A stretch of 32,592 nt of DNA from Lachnospiraceae bacterium. Lineage in GTDB: Bacteria; Bacillota; Clostridia; Lachnospirales; Lachnospiraceae. Below are positions 13,970-22,469 of this stretch, one piece after another. The stretch covers positions 1 to 32,592 of the forward strand of contig JAFXCD010000064.1 in assembly GCA_017521605.1 (NCBI GenBank). Reading direction: 5' to 3'. The notes under the pieces were generated by a model. That model was not told the origin of the DNA. It ran no database searches and worked only from the letters and a program-made list of their open reading frames with translations. Positions within the stretch are counted from its first letter, which is position 1. Each line of letters starts with the position of its first letter. The translations under genes and the position numbers were made by a program.

Positions 13970-16024
13970 CTAAATCTTCATCGCCACTTCATAAGCACCC
14001 CAAATAACGGTTCTTAAGTTTCCGATATCCTTACAATCACCTACCATGTATACATTCTTGCCCCTCTTAGCCAAAGGATTAGAAACATATCCCGCAGAGC
14101 TGATAACACTGTCACAAGGAATCTCTACCATCTTACCTTCTTTATCCTTGCACACAACCTTACCGTCCTGCACTTCCTTAAGAGTAGTTTCCAGATATAC
14201 CGGCACTTTATGTAATGCAAACCATTCGCGTAAATAAGAGCTGTTTGCAAGGCAAACACCCTTCTGGCTCACCAAATCATCCTTCATCTCTACAATAATA
14301 GGCTTTTTACCCTGAAGCGCCAGTTCATAAGCAATTTCACAACCGGTGAGACCACCACCAATAACTGCCACTGTTTCTCCTACAGGAGTACCTGTCAGAT
14401 ATTCGCAAGCTTCCACCATCTTCTCATGACCGGGTACCTTTTTCAGTACTCTTGCCTTGGAACCGGTAGCCACAATAACCGGTCTGCCTGCAAACTCTGA
14501 TACATCCTTTACTTCTTTATTCAACCGGACTTCTATACCTAAATCCACCATCTGTTTCCTGTACCATGCCAGTAACTCACGAAGCTTACCTTTGTAGCTT
14601 TCTGCACCTGCTGCAATGAAGGCACCACCCAGCTCACCTGTCTTTTCACAGATAACCGGCTCATGACCGCGTAGTTTAAGTACTCTTGCTGCTTCCATAC
14701 CTCCGATACCTCCACCGATGATATATACCTTTCTGGGGTTGGTGGTGGGTACAATTTTATGCTTATTTGTCTGCATGGTTTCTGCATTGACCGCACAACG
14801 TGCAAGATGCAGGGAATCACTCAAATCCTGATCATTGGGAACGCCCTTGTAATGACACATATTAAAGCAACCATTGTGGCAAAGAATACAGGGACGGATG
14901 TCCTCCTCTCTGCCTTCCATGAGTTTGGTCACCCACTCCTGGTCAGCCAGGAATTGACGTGCAAAACCGGCACCATCAATACGACCTTCCTTAATCGCAT
15001 CTGCTGCCACGCGAGGGTCCATACGGCCTGCACATACTACCGGAATATCCACAAATTTACGGATATGTGCCACATCATCCAGATTACAGTTTTCCGGCAT
15101 ATAAATGGGGGGATGTGCCCAGTACCATGCATCATAGGTACCGTTGTCGCAATTTAGCATATCATAACCTGCATCCTGCAAATATTTTGCAGCCTTTTCA
15201 GATTCAGCCATATCACGTCCCACTTCCACATACTCTTCTCCGGGAAGAGCGCCCTCTCTAAAGCCTTTGGTCTTAGACTCTACACTGTAACGCAGGGAAA
15301 CCGGGAAATCCTCTCCACAAACCTTTTTAATCTCCTTTACGATTTCTACAGCAAAACGGTACCGGTTCTCCAGACTACCACCATAATCATCTGTACGTTT
15401 ATTTATATATTTCAGAGTAAATTGATCCAACAAATATCCTTCATGCACTGCATGAATTTCCACACCATCCACACCGGCATCCTGAAGCAGTTTAGCAGTG
15501 GCTCCGAAAGCCGTAATAAACTCTTTAATTTCCTCCACAGTCATTTCTCTGGAAGGTACCTTGTCGGACCAACGGTTGGGAGACTCACTGGGTGCTGCAG
15601 TAATCTTGTCTAAATTCATAATAGGCTTAGATACCACATTCAACACCTTATTGGTGTATAAGGTCTCCATCAAATGATCAATGGTAAAGGAACGTCCAAA
15701 ACCAGCAGTCAGCTGTACGAACAGCTTAGCGCCTGTTTCATGGAACTTAGGCATCCATTTTTTCAATTTCCTGTACATACTTTTCTTTTTATGTAACCAC
15801 TGTCCCAACATAGGATTGTACACCGGCTGACAGCCCGGCAGTACCAGACCACAATTGTTCTTTGCCACTTCGTAAATAAATTCAGCCCCCGCCTTATCAA
15901 AGTGGTTGATTTCCATCCAGCCCAATAGGTTTGTTCCACCCATGGAAGTCATAACCACACGGTTCTTGATTTCACAATTACCAATTTTCCAAGGTGTAAA
16001 TAAGGGCTCCAATCTTTGTTCCAT
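13970..16024 (-). CDS. Old-yellow-enzyme/2,4-dienoyl-CoA-reductase-type ene reductase
   Basis: 684 residues with the FadH/BaiH/enoate-reductase layout. Residues 1-370 form an FMN-binding OYE barrel (FTPWKIGNCEIKNRVVMTSM; DGVEIHAVHEGYLLDQF; RTDDYGGSLENRYRF). A 4Fe-4S site follows with C379, C382, C386 (and C390) plus a later Cys in HLARC. The C-terminal FAD/NAD(P)H Rossmann domains begin GGGIGGMEAARVL and GGGLTGCEIAYEL, with the closing VYMVGDCKD. It would reduce an alpha,beta-unsaturated acid or CoA ester with NAD(P)H. AAAGGAGG precedes the ATG. Directly upstream of the aconitase X pair in the same operon. Confidence 0.92.
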   Translation of the reverse strand: MEQRLEPLFTPWKIGNCEIKNRVVMTSMGGTNLLGWMEINHFDKAGAEFIYEVAKNNCGLVLPGCQPVYNPMLGQWLHKKKSMYRKLKKWMPKFHETGAKLFVQLTAGFGRSFTIDHLMETLYTNKVLNVVSKPIMNLDKITAAPSESPNRWSDKVPSREMTVEEIKEFITAFGATAKLLQDAGVDGVEIHAVHEGYLLDQFTLKYINKRTDDYGGSLENRYRFAVEIVKEIKKVCGEDFPVSLRYSVESKTKGFREGALPGEEYVEVGRDMAESEKAAKYLQDAGYDMLNCDNGTYDAWYWAHPPIYMPENCNLDDVAHIRKFVDIPVVCAGRMDPRVAADAIKEGRIDGAGFARQFLADQEWVTKLMEGREEDIRPCILCHNGCFNMCHYKGVPNDQDLSDSLHLARCAVNAETMQTNKHKIVPTTNPRKVYIIGGGIGGMEAARVLKLRGHEPVICEKTGELGGAFIAAGAESYKGKLRELLAWYRKQMVDLGIEVRLNKEVKDVSEFAGRPVIVATGSKARVLKKVPGHEKMVEACEYLTGTPVGETVAVIGGGLTGCEIAYELALQGKKPIIVEMKDDLVSQKGVCLANSSYLREWFALHKVPVYLETTLKEVQDGKVVCKDKEGKMVEIPCDSVISSAGYVSNPLAKRGKNVYMVGDCKDIGNLRTVIWGAYEVAMKI

Positions 16025-16045
16025 TGCAAATACCTCCTTTGTATT

Positions 16046-16414
16046 TTACCTTCTTAATTCAAATAACCCGTCCAACTTCTCCATCAAAGCCAAGACATCT
16101 ACAAGACCTGATTTATGTAAAAGATACAAAATCAGAGCGGTTAACAGGAAACCTATCTTTATTATACTATCCAATCTTCGGCTTTCCGCACTCTTCCACT
16201 CAGCATTATGAGATACCGGGTGTTCATCCATATCAAATCCCTTGATGGCCTGCATATCAGAATCTACTTTCCTCGGTTCATCCTCTATTCTCTCAATCAC
16301 ATCCCGGATATTATTTGCGGTACCACATTCCGGGCACATCATATCCGCTCCGGTTTCTCCTCTTTTTACTTTAAATTCCTATTCACAATTATAACACTTT
16401 ACTACGTATATCAT
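16046..16414 (-). pseudogene. Zinc-ribbon membrane protein paralog broken by an in-frame amber codon
   Basis: From the ATG at 16414 (behind AGGGGAG) it reads MIYVVKCYNCE, then TAG, then EFKVKRGETGADMMCPECG and on to a C-terminal membrane helix. The gene at 16440-16772 is clearly homologous throughout (MIYVVKCFYCEHEF...), so the TAG replaces the His codon next to the first CxxC knuckle. The rest is intact for 110 codons. A restart at the internal ATG (16342) would lose the first knuckle, and no ribosome site serves it. Probably a recent nonsense mutation. Confidence 0.8.
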
Positions 16415-16439
16415 ATTCTCCCCTCAATACCTTACTCTG

Positions 16440-16772
16440 TCAGAAGTTTACAACACCAATGGCATTCAAAAAACTCAAAATGGCTAATGCCACAAAAATC
16501 ACTGCTCCCCCAATTAGTTTCCCCCAAAATTCCTGCTCTCTTCTTCGCTTTTGTCTTTCCCAATAATCATCTACTACCGGGTTCATGGACATATCAAACC
16601 CCTTAATAGCCGCCAAATCCGAGTCCACTTTCTTTTTCTCCTCAATGCGTTCAATGACATCTCTTATACTATTGGCCTTGCCGCATTCCGGGCACATCAT
16701 ATCTGCTCCGGTTTCTCCACGTTTTACCCTAAATTCATGCTCACAATAAAAGCATTTTACTACGTATATCAT
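16440..16772 (-). CDS. Zinc-ribbon protein with C-terminal membrane anchor
   Basis: 110 residues. The N-terminal zinc ribbon has C7/C10 (KCFYCEHEF) and the second CxxC in MMCPECGKA. A charged linker containing AIKGFDMSMNPV follows, and a single hydrophobic C-terminal helix (GGAVIFVALAILSFLNAIGV). Function unknown; such tail-anchored zinc ribbons are common in Clostridia. It is tandem with a broken paralog, and both precede the ene-reductase/aconitase X genes with small gaps, so they may be co-transcribed. The ribosome site is GGGAGGGGAAG. Confidence 0.8.
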   Translation of the reverse strand: MIYVVKCFYCEHEFRVKRGETGADMMCPECGKANSIRDVIERIEEKKKVDSDLAAIKGFDMSMNPVVDDYWERQKRRREQEFWGKLIGGAVIFVALAILSFLNAIGVVNF

Positions 16773-16826
16773 CTTCCCCTCCCATGGCTTTTTACAGCCT
16801 TCTTCAAACGTTTTCCATCTGTTTCC

Positions 16827-16855
16827 ATTTTATACTAAAAAAGAGGAAAAAACAA
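16827..16855 (-). promoter_or_regulatory. Possible promoter of the zinc-ribbon/reductase/aconitase X operon
   Basis: Minus-strand -35 TTGTTT (16850-16855), 17 bases, -10 TAAAAT (16827-16832). It overlaps the vanW terminator, so it is less certain. Confidence 0.4.
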
Positions 16856-16877
16856 CTGATTTGTGCCTTTTCCTCTT
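16833..16877 (-). terminator. Terminator of vanW
   Basis: Perfect 10-base arms (AAGAGGAAAA 16841-16850 with 16868-16877), then a run of U on the minus strand, 10 bases after the vanW stop codon. Confidence 0.8.
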
Positions 16878-16886
16878 ATCCTATTC

Positions 16887-17735
16887 CTATGCTTCCTGCG
16901 GATTTTCTTCCAAAAAAGGGGCATACATCATAATAGCAGAATTCTTAACAATACATCTCTCCTCCAAAAGCTTTCCTGCCCCGTCATATTGTAGCTGATA
17001 CAGCTCATTATGGCGACTGTAACCGCCCCAGAATTCCCTACGCATTTCATGATTTCGTTCTTCTATTTCGTACCTGTACTGAGGCGGCCTTATAACTCTC
17101 CATTCCCCTTCCAAATACTCCTCTCCTACATGAACAAATAGTTGGTAGGTATCATTGGTATTATTTTTTATCATCAAGTCACCATGAGGATAAAAACAGG
17201 TGGCTCCACTTCCAAAAGGCTGGGTCCTGTTAGAATCCGGAAACACATCATACCCATGGCGATGACGCTCTACTACCGTTAGAGGGGTATGTACTGTCAT
17301 CCAAAATATCAAATTGGAGAGCTGACATAATCCACCACCCACTCCCGGTTCAAAACCACCATTTTTCAAAATCATCCCTTTCACATATCCCTTTCGGGCA
17401 GAAGGCTTTCCTATCAGCTTCCAATAACTGAAAACATCTCCGGGACGGAGGATAATACCATCTAATCGTTTGGTAGCAATCCGTAGATTTACTACCTTGT
17501 TTTCCTGTAACCACATGTCCACATCCTTCAACTGACGCATCAAAATGGTTTTGTGAGAATAATAACTATAGGGTAAGGGATCCTTCTGTTGTTTCTTTGC
17601 AAATAAGTGGTCCATCTTCCACCAAAGGAAACGACGTAACATGCCATAATAACACCTTCCCAAACAAATGCGTAAATTAGAACGTTTCTTGGGCCTCTCC
17701 ACCTTTGAATATAATTTCCATACCTTTTGCTTCAT
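16887..17735 (-). CDS. VanW family protein
   Basis: 282 residues. The VanW domain spans roughly residues 80-210: NLRIATKRLDGIILRPGDVF, then the diagnostic GVGGGLCQLSN and HGYDVFPDSNRTQPFG. No signal peptide is seen; the basic, Trp-rich N-terminus (RRFLWWKMDHLF) may associate with the membrane. The biochemical role of VanW is unknown; it is widespread in Firmicutes and does not by itself mean glycopeptide resistance. It has its own strong promoter with an upstream inverted repeat and its own terminator. GAGGAGG precedes the ATG. Confidence 0.92.
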   Translation of the reverse strand: MKQKVWKLYSKVERPKKRSNLRICLGRCYYGMLRRFLWWKMDHLFAKKQQKDPLPYSYYSHKTILMRQLKDVDMWLQENKVVNLRIATKRLDGIILRPGDVFSYWKLIGKPSARKGYVKGMILKNGGFEPGVGGGLCQLSNLIFWMTVHTPLTVVERHRHGYDVFPDSNRTQPFGSGATCFYPHGDLMIKNNTNDTYQLFVHVGEEYLEGEWRVIRPPQYRYEIEERNHEMRREFWGGYSRHNELYQLQYDGAGKLLEERCIVKNSAIMMYAPFLEENPQEA

Positions 17736-17817
17736 AAATATTCCTCCTCAGTTCCTTTGATATATACCCAGTCGCCATATACCTCTCTACGCCATGGGTT
17801 TACATTTGTATACCGCC

Positions 17818-17869
17818 ATAATATCACTTTAGGTTTACACATGTCAACCCCTTTTGTATTACAATACAA
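17818..17869 (-). promoter_or_regulatory. vanW promoter with upstream inverted repeat
   Basis: Minus-strand -35 TTGACA (17842-17847), 18 bases, -10 TATTAT (17818-17823). A perfect repeat TTGTATT-AC-AATACAA (17854-17869) lies 6 bases upstream of the -35, a position that suits an activator or a repressor. Confidence 0.7.
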
Positions 17870-17881
17870 GCCATATATACT

Positions 17882-17913
17882 CAAAAAAAGTGGGACAGTT
17901 TCCTGACCCACTT
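17882..17913 (-). terminator. Terminator of the chemoreceptor operon
   Basis: AAGTGGG/CCCACTT arms (17888-17894 with 17907-17913) plus inner CAG/CTG, followed on the minus strand by seven U. It lies 24 bases after the small partner gene. Confidence 0.85.
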
Positions 17914-17937
17914 CCTAAAACATTACTTTATTCCATT

Positions 17938-18165
17938 CTATCTGTTTTTCTCTTTCAGCTTTTTCAAATACTGCGCCTTCAACTCATTTTCTTCCTCCAG
18001 GCGTTTCACTTCATCCTTCAGATACTGTACGTATTCTCTGGTCAGCTTCACTCCGCCACGGACTGCCACATCCTGATGCTGTTCCATTTCCTCCAGCCAC
18101 TGAAAAAGAGACTTCTCTCGTATTTCATTATAGGTATTATCTACTGTACCGAATATGTTTTTCAT
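17938..18165 (-). CDS. Small coiled-coil protein downstream of a chemoreceptor
   Basis: 75 residues, not recognised. An N-terminal globular part (MKNIFGTVDNTYNEIREKSL) is followed by a heptad-rich Glu/Lys/Leu C-terminus (YLKDEVKRLEEENELKAQYL) that should form a coiled coil. It starts 7 bases after the MCP stop codon, with the ribosome site (AAGGA) inside the MCP 3' end, so it is translationally coupled. A role in receptor signalling is a guess from position only. Confidence 0.7.
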   Translation of the reverse strand: MKNIFGTVDNTYNEIREKSLFQWLEEMEQHQDVAVRGGVKLTREYVQYLKDEVKRLEEENELKAQYLKKLKEKNR

Positions 18166-18172
18166 GAATCTC

Positions 18173-19495
18173 TTATTCCTTCTCTAACACAAACTGTGCC
18201 ACCATCGATTCCAGATTTGTGGCCTGTGCAGAAAGCTCTTGGCTGACTGCTGAAGTTTCCTCTGCTGTTGCAGAGTTGTTATGTACTACTGACGTAATCT
18301 GCTCGATACCCACTTCTATCTGCTTCAGCATATCCACTTGTGTTTTAGACGCTTCTGCTGCACCGGACGCCATTTCTGCAAAGGTTTCCATATTGGTCAA
18401 AACGGTTCCAATGGATTCCATGGTATTTTCCACCATATGGTTACCATTCTCCACTTCATCCAAACATTTATTTATCAATTCCTTGGTACTGACAGCTGAC
18501 TGGGAACTATCCGCCGCAAGCTTACCAATCTGGTCTGCCACCACTGCAAAGCCTCTTCCGCTTTCTCCGGCACGTGCTGCCTCAATAGACGCATTCAAAG
18601 CCAACAAATTCGTCTGTGAGGCAATATCCTCAATGGCTGCAATAATATTTCCTATCTCTCTGGAAGTAGCAGTAATACGATCCATAGCCTCCGTAAGCTG
18701 ATTCATTTCTTCACGACTCTTTTGAGCGTCCTTAGCTGCCAGTGTAGCACTGCCGGCTGCTTTCACCGCATTGGCAGCACTTTCCTCTGAAATACCGGTT
18801 ACATTCTCCACTGTTGCGGAAAGCTCTTCTACTGCACCTGCCTGGTTCGCAGCACCTTCTGCCAGTTCCTGCGCACTACCTGCCAACTGTTCTGCACCTA
18901 CCATTACCTGCTCGGAAGAATTACGAATTTTACGTAACGTATCGTTCATCTCATATTTTAGCTTGTTCATGGCATCTATCAGGATTTTAAAATTTCCTAC
19001 ATAACTGTCTCTAATTTCGGTGGATACATTAAAATTGCCCTCTGACATTTCTCCAATCAAATATCCTGCATCCGAAATAACGGTTCTCATGTGGGCACAG
19101 GCATCATTCATGTCCGCAGCCAAATCGCCCAGTTCATCCTTACCGCTGTAAGTAATGTTGATATTAAAATCTCCCTTTTTTATCTTACCTACCGCTGAAC
19201 GAATTTCATCAATCGGCTCTACTAATGAAGTGCTAAGGCTCTTGCCTACCACTTTTAACATAATCAGATTCACTATAACCAGAAATACCAGCAATAATAC
19301 ACCAAATAAACGGTAAAATGGCCAAAACAAACTAATCCCGCCGGATTTTGCCAATATAAACATATTTAACAATGCAACCACCGCCACCACAATAAAGCCT
19401 ACGGTAACAGATGTAAATGCTATTGTAAATTTCTGCTCCATCTTTGCATTTAATAATCTTTTGTTCACTTTAGCAGTCTTTTGCTTCTTGTCCAT
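18173..19495 (-). CDS. Methyl-accepting chemotaxis protein without a large outer domain
   Basis: 440 residues. Two N-terminal membrane helices (about 24-50 and 60-85) are separated by only a dozen outer residues (GGISLFWPFYRLFG), so no periplasmic sensor exists. HAMP-type segments follow (about 85-190), then the MCP signalling domain with the highly conserved hairpin tip (DIASQTNLLALNASIEAARA, GESGRGFAVVADQIGKLA). It likely senses an internal or membrane-state signal, or couples through other receptors to CheA/CheW. No C-terminal NWETF-like tether. First gene of a two-gene operon. Confidence 0.93.
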   Translation of the reverse strand: MDKKQKTAKVNKRLLNAKMEQKFTIAFTSVTVGFIVVAVVALLNMFILAKSGGISLFWPFYRLFGVLLLVFLVIVNLIMLKVVGKSLSTSLVEPIDEIRSAVGKIKKGDFNINITYSGKDELGDLAADMNDACAHMRTVISDAGYLIGEMSEGNFNVSTEIRDSYVGNFKILIDAMNKLKYEMNDTLRKIRNSSEQVMVGAEQLAGSAQELAEGAANQAGAVEELSATVENVTGISEESAANAVKAAGSATLAAKDAQKSREEMNQLTEAMDRITATSREIGNIIAAIEDIASQTNLLALNASIEAARAGESGRGFAVVADQIGKLAADSSQSAVSTKELINKCLDEVENGNHMVENTMESIGTVLTNMETFAEMASGAAEASKTQVDMLKQIEVGIEQITSVVHNNSATAEETSAVSQELSAQATNLESMVAQFVLEKE

Positions 19496-19659
19496 ATGTA
19501 CTCCTCTGGTCTACAAATTATATTTCACATTTCCGGTCTTCCCCATCGAAAGCAATACCCTTTTTATGCATTTTATCACTTATTTTAATTGATTTAAATA
19601 TATTTTCATAAAATTTCACAACTCTTTAAAAGATAATTTACAATTTGTTCAATTTTATC

Positions 19660-19688
19660 TTGACAAGCTTTTATTTTATTGCTATTCT
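19660..19688 (+). promoter_or_regulatory. Promoter of the hisD leader
   Basis: Perfect -35 TTGACA (19660-19665), 17 bases, -10 TATTCT (19683-19688). The transcript would begin near 19695 and run straight into a hairpin (TTAGAC/GTCTGA, about 19699-19715) and a terminator. The rest of 19496-19659 is AT-rich and shows nothing clear beyond a possible MCP promoter. Confidence 0.65.
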
Positions 19689-19718
19689 ATGGTTGATATT
19701 AGACAAAAGGTCTGATCC

Positions 19719-19756
19719 ACGCTTGTTAGGGAAAATTTCCTAACAGGCGTTTTTTA
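19719..19756 (+). terminator. Leader terminator (possible attenuator) upstream of hisD
   Basis: A continuous stem of about 12 pairs (ACGC-T-TGTTAGG, 19719-19730, with CCTAACA-G-GCGT, 19739-19750) and a run of six T. It lies between the promoter and hisD, about 80 bases before the start codon, so either a ~60-base small RNA ends here or hisD is controlled by attenuation. Confidence 0.75.
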
Positions 19757-19777
19757 TTTTTGTCCCTCTGCATGCAT

Positions 19778-19789
19778 GGAAACGTTTCC
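19778..19789. promoter_or_regulatory. LacI-family-like operator palindrome
   Basis: A perfect 12-base palindrome GGAAACGTTTCC with central CG, partly like a catabolite-responsive (cre) site (three departures from consensus). It lies between the leader terminator and hisD. A short TGCATGCA palindrome adjoins it (19769-19776). Confidence 0.45.
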
Positions 19790-19838
19790 GGAACTCAAAT
19801 AAAACAGACTACTCACCAAAATAATGGAGGTAATAATT

Positions 19839-21125
19839 ATGATAAGCATTAGTAAATTCAGCTATGACAATCCCAGATATAAAAATCTGCTTGCTCGCCA
19901 AAGCAGTATCCCTGAAGAAGTAGAGAGTACCGTAAAAGAAGTCCTTAAGAATGTAAAAAAACGTGGCGACGAGGCTCTATACGAGTACATGAAGACCTTT
20001 GATAAGGTGGACATAAAGAAAATCGGTTTGTTTGTTACAGAAGAAGAATTTGCGCAAGCCCGGGACAAGGTATCCCCTGCCTTTAAAGAGGCTGTACAAA
20101 AGGCCTGCGCCAATCTGTTTCAGTTTCACAAAAGACAGCTGCCTAAGGGCTTTATGGAAACCTATGACAACGGTGCTGTGATGGAACGTAAATATACTGC
20201 CTTAAACAGTGTGGCAGTTACCGTTCCCGGCAATATGGCACCTTTGATTTCCACCCTTTGCATGAACCTGGTGCCTGCTCTGGTAGCCGGTGTACCCAAT
20301 ATTTACATCCTTACCAAGCCTCGTCAGGACGGCACAATTGACGAACGACTGCTTTATGTGGCAGATTATTTGGGTGTGAAAAATTTCTACAAAATCTGCG
20401 GTTCTCAGGGTCTGGCAGCAGTAGCTTACGGTACGGAAACCGTGAAGAAGGTGGATGCCGTCACCGGTCCCGGCAACAATTATACCCAGATGGCCAAGAA
20501 ATTGTTGTTTGGCGAGGTTAAAATCGACTCTATTGCAGGTCCTTCTGAAATCGCCATTATTGCTGATGAAAAAGCCAATCCCACCTTTATAGCTGCGGAT
20601 ATGATGTCCCAGGCAGAGCACGGTACCGGCTTTGAAGCCAGCACCACCTTCTGTACTTTATGGGAACAGGCTGAGGCAATCAAAGCAGAAGTGAATCGTT
20701 TGTGTGAAGAAAACGGACTTGCAGAAGCCACAGGCAAATCCTTTGCCAACTATGGAGATATCTTCGTGGTGGATACCTTGCAGGAAGCAGTAGAAGCGGT
20801 AAATAAGCTGGCTCCGGAACACACCGAGATTCTGGCAAAAAATGCGGAGTCTCTGCTTCCGGGACTAACCAATGCGGGTGCTGTATTTGTAGGAGCCTAT
20901 AGTACGGAACCGGTAGGGGATTATTTCTGTGGTACCAACCACATCCTCCCCACCTGTGGTACCGCCCGCTTCTCTTCCGGCATGTCCGTGCAGGAATTCC
21001 TGCGTGGTTATAGTATCATCCGTTATCCGGAAAATGCCTTAAAGGAAAATGCTAATGCTATCATTGAGCTGGCAGAGGCAGAAGGAATGCACGCTCACGC
21101 CTTGGCTGTAAAGGTAAGAAGATAA
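19839..21125 (+). CDS. hisD: Histidinol dehydrogenase
   Basis: Catalyses the last two steps of histidine synthesis, L-histidinol to L-histidine, using two NAD+ in the cytoplasm. 428 residues, the usual length. Family segments: TVPGNMAPLISTLCMNLVPA, VDAVTGPGNNYTQMAKKLLF, SIAGPSEIAIIAD, the zinc-site QAEHGTG, and the catalytic region LAPEHTEIL with HILPTCGTARF. The start is the ATG at 19839, since ATGGAGG at 19824 contains the ribosome site itself. No other his gene is adjacent in this window. Control by the upstream leader/palindrome is inferred. Confidence 0.95.
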   Translation: MISISKFSYDNPRYKNLLARQSSIPEEVESTVKEVLKNVKKRGDEALYEYMKTFDKVDIKKIGLFVTEEEFAQARDKVSPAFKEAVQKACANLFQFHKRQLPKGFMETYDNGAVMERKYTALNSVAVTVPGNMAPLISTLCMNLVPALVAGVPNIYILTKPRQDGTIDERLLYVADYLGVKNFYKICGSQGLAAVAYGTETVKKVDAVTGPGNNYTQMAKKLLFGEVKIDSIAGPSEIAIIADEKANPTFIAADMMSQAEHGTGFEASTTFCTLWEQAEAIKAEVNRLCEENGLAEATGKSFANYGDIFVVDTLQEAVEAVNKLAPEHTEILAKNAESLLPGLTNAGAVFVGAYSTEPVGDYFCGTNHILPTCGTARFSSGMSVQEFLRGYSIIRYPENALKENANAIIELAEAEGMHAHALAVKVRR

Positions 21126-21171
21126 GTACTAAAAAAGAACTTCTATTTCCCCATAGTTTCCTTCAAAAATG

Positions 21172-21226
21172 GTATAGCTTATAATCAAGCTATAAGCTAT
21201 ACAAACTATAAGTAGTATGCTATAAT
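21172..21226 (+). promoter_or_regulatory. TerD operon promoter overlapped by a 12-base inverted repeat
   Basis: -35 TATACA (21198-21203), 17 bases, perfect -10 TATAAT (21221-21226). A perfect repeat GTATAGCTTATA-N7-TATAAGCTATAC (21172-21202) covers the -35. Further CTATAAG-like half sites follow in the spacer. No T-run follows, so it is an operator rather than a terminator of hisD. Confidence 0.7.
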
Positions 21227-21280
21227 TTACAAAAAACCAAGTATAAGCAGGCATAAATTAAGAAAGAGGTGGTGATTTTT

Positions 21281-22450
21281 ATGGATTTTACCAGAGGCAT
21301 GCGTGATAAATTGAGTAAATACATTAACCCCAATAATGATATACAAATCGAAATGAACATTGCAGGTAATTCTACATACGATTTTTGTTGCTTTGGTGTG
21401 GATGGTACCGGCAAGTTATCAGATGATAGGTATATGATTTTTTATAACCAAACCAGCTCACCAAATAAAGAGATTACTATTGACCTTGGTAATAACAGTG
21501 CAAAATTCGTCCTAAATCTTTCAAAACTGCCTTCAACCATCAATAAATTAGTGTTTACTGTTAGTATTGATGGTAACGGTACCATGGGAAGCATTTTGAA
21601 GCATAGTTTCCTGTTATATCAAAACGGAGAACCTAAAATAGCTCTCAACCTGGTTGGTTCCGATTTCAATCAAGAAAAAGCGATTATCTCCGTTGAAATC
21701 TACCTGAAAGATGAATGGCGATTATCTGCTGTAGCTAATGGATTTAATGGTGGTTTATCCGCACTATTAGCCAATTATGGTGGTACCGAGATTTCGAACA
21801 CAACAACTGTTCCAACACCATCTCCCTCCACCCCTATTATAGAAGCCAAGAAACCAATGCCAACTATAGAAACACCTCCTGCTGAAAAGATTTCATTAAA
21901 AAAGGGACAAAAAGTAAGTCTGTCAAAAAACAATGGAGCCCCTATCGTAATAGAGAATGGTTGGACAGCTAAGGGAAAAGATTATGACTTAAAAGCACTT
22001 GTAAGATATCGAAACGGAAAGCTATTATATATAGGTGCAGCAAATAGTGATGAATTACTCTCTACACCTGACGGTGCTGTAAGGCATGGTGGTGATGTAA
22101 AAAATCCGGGTGATTTAGAACACATAGACATCACATGGCACAAAGATATTGCTTCTGTAGCTGTTAGTTCCTATTCTGCCATCGAAAACGGAACCGGTTC
22201 CTTCCACAGATACGGTGTTTATGTTAGAATTAAAAACGGAACCCAAATCATTGAAATACCTGCGGAAAATGCAAGTGCAGACGATAGAAGTTATACATTA
22301 TGCTTTGGAGAAATTATTTATGGCGATTCTCCCAATAGCTTTGATGTTTCTGCTTTAGAAATGTATAGCCGCCCTAATTCCGAACACAGAATTGGATATA
22401 AAGGAAATAAAGTCGTCATGGATATAGGACCAAAGGGTTGCCAAAAATAA
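21281..22450 (+). CDS. Two-domain TerD-family protein
   Basis: 389 residues with two TerD (calcium-binding, stress-response) domains. The first spans about 1-165, with the signature FGVDGTGKLSDDRYMIFYNQ followed by ITIDLGN; acidic side chains here bind Ca2+ in known relatives. A Thr/Pro-rich linker (TVPTPSPSTPIIEAKKPMP) follows. The second, divergent domain spans about 205-385 (DYDLKALVRYRNGKLLYIGA, HGGDVKNPGDLEHIDI). The start is the ATG at 21281 behind GAGGTGG. Cytoplasmic. It forms an operon with the VWA gene 19 bases downstream. Ter proteins are tied to tellurite, phage and membrane stress; which applies here is unknown. Confidence 0.88.
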   Translation: MDFTRGMRDKLSKYINPNNDIQIEMNIAGNSTYDFCCFGVDGTGKLSDDRYMIFYNQTSSPNKEITIDLGNNSAKFVLNLSKLPSTINKLVFTVSIDGNGTMGSILKHSFLLYQNGEPKIALNLVGSDFNQEKAIISVEIYLKDEWRLSAVANGFNGGLSALLANYGGTEISNTTTVPTPSPSTPIIEAKKPMPTIETPPAEKISLKKGQKVSLSKNNGAPIVIENGWTAKGKDYDLKALVRYRNGKLLYIGAANSDELLSTPDGAVRHGGDVKNPGDLEHIDITWHKDIASVAVSSYSAIENGTGSFHRYGVYVRIKNGTQIIEIPAENASADDRSYTLCFGEIIYGDSPNSFDVSALEMYSRPNSEHRIGYKGNKVVMDIGPKGCQK

Positions 22451-22469
22451 ATAAGGAGAAAGACTAAAT

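Noticed and set aside
16887-17735. Vancomycin resistance from the VanW gene
   Set aside because: VanW homologs are common without resistance, and no vanH/A/X-type genes are present.
19690-19838. His T-box or translated His-rich leader before hisD
   Set aside because: No T-box core and no run of His codons between promoter and hisD.
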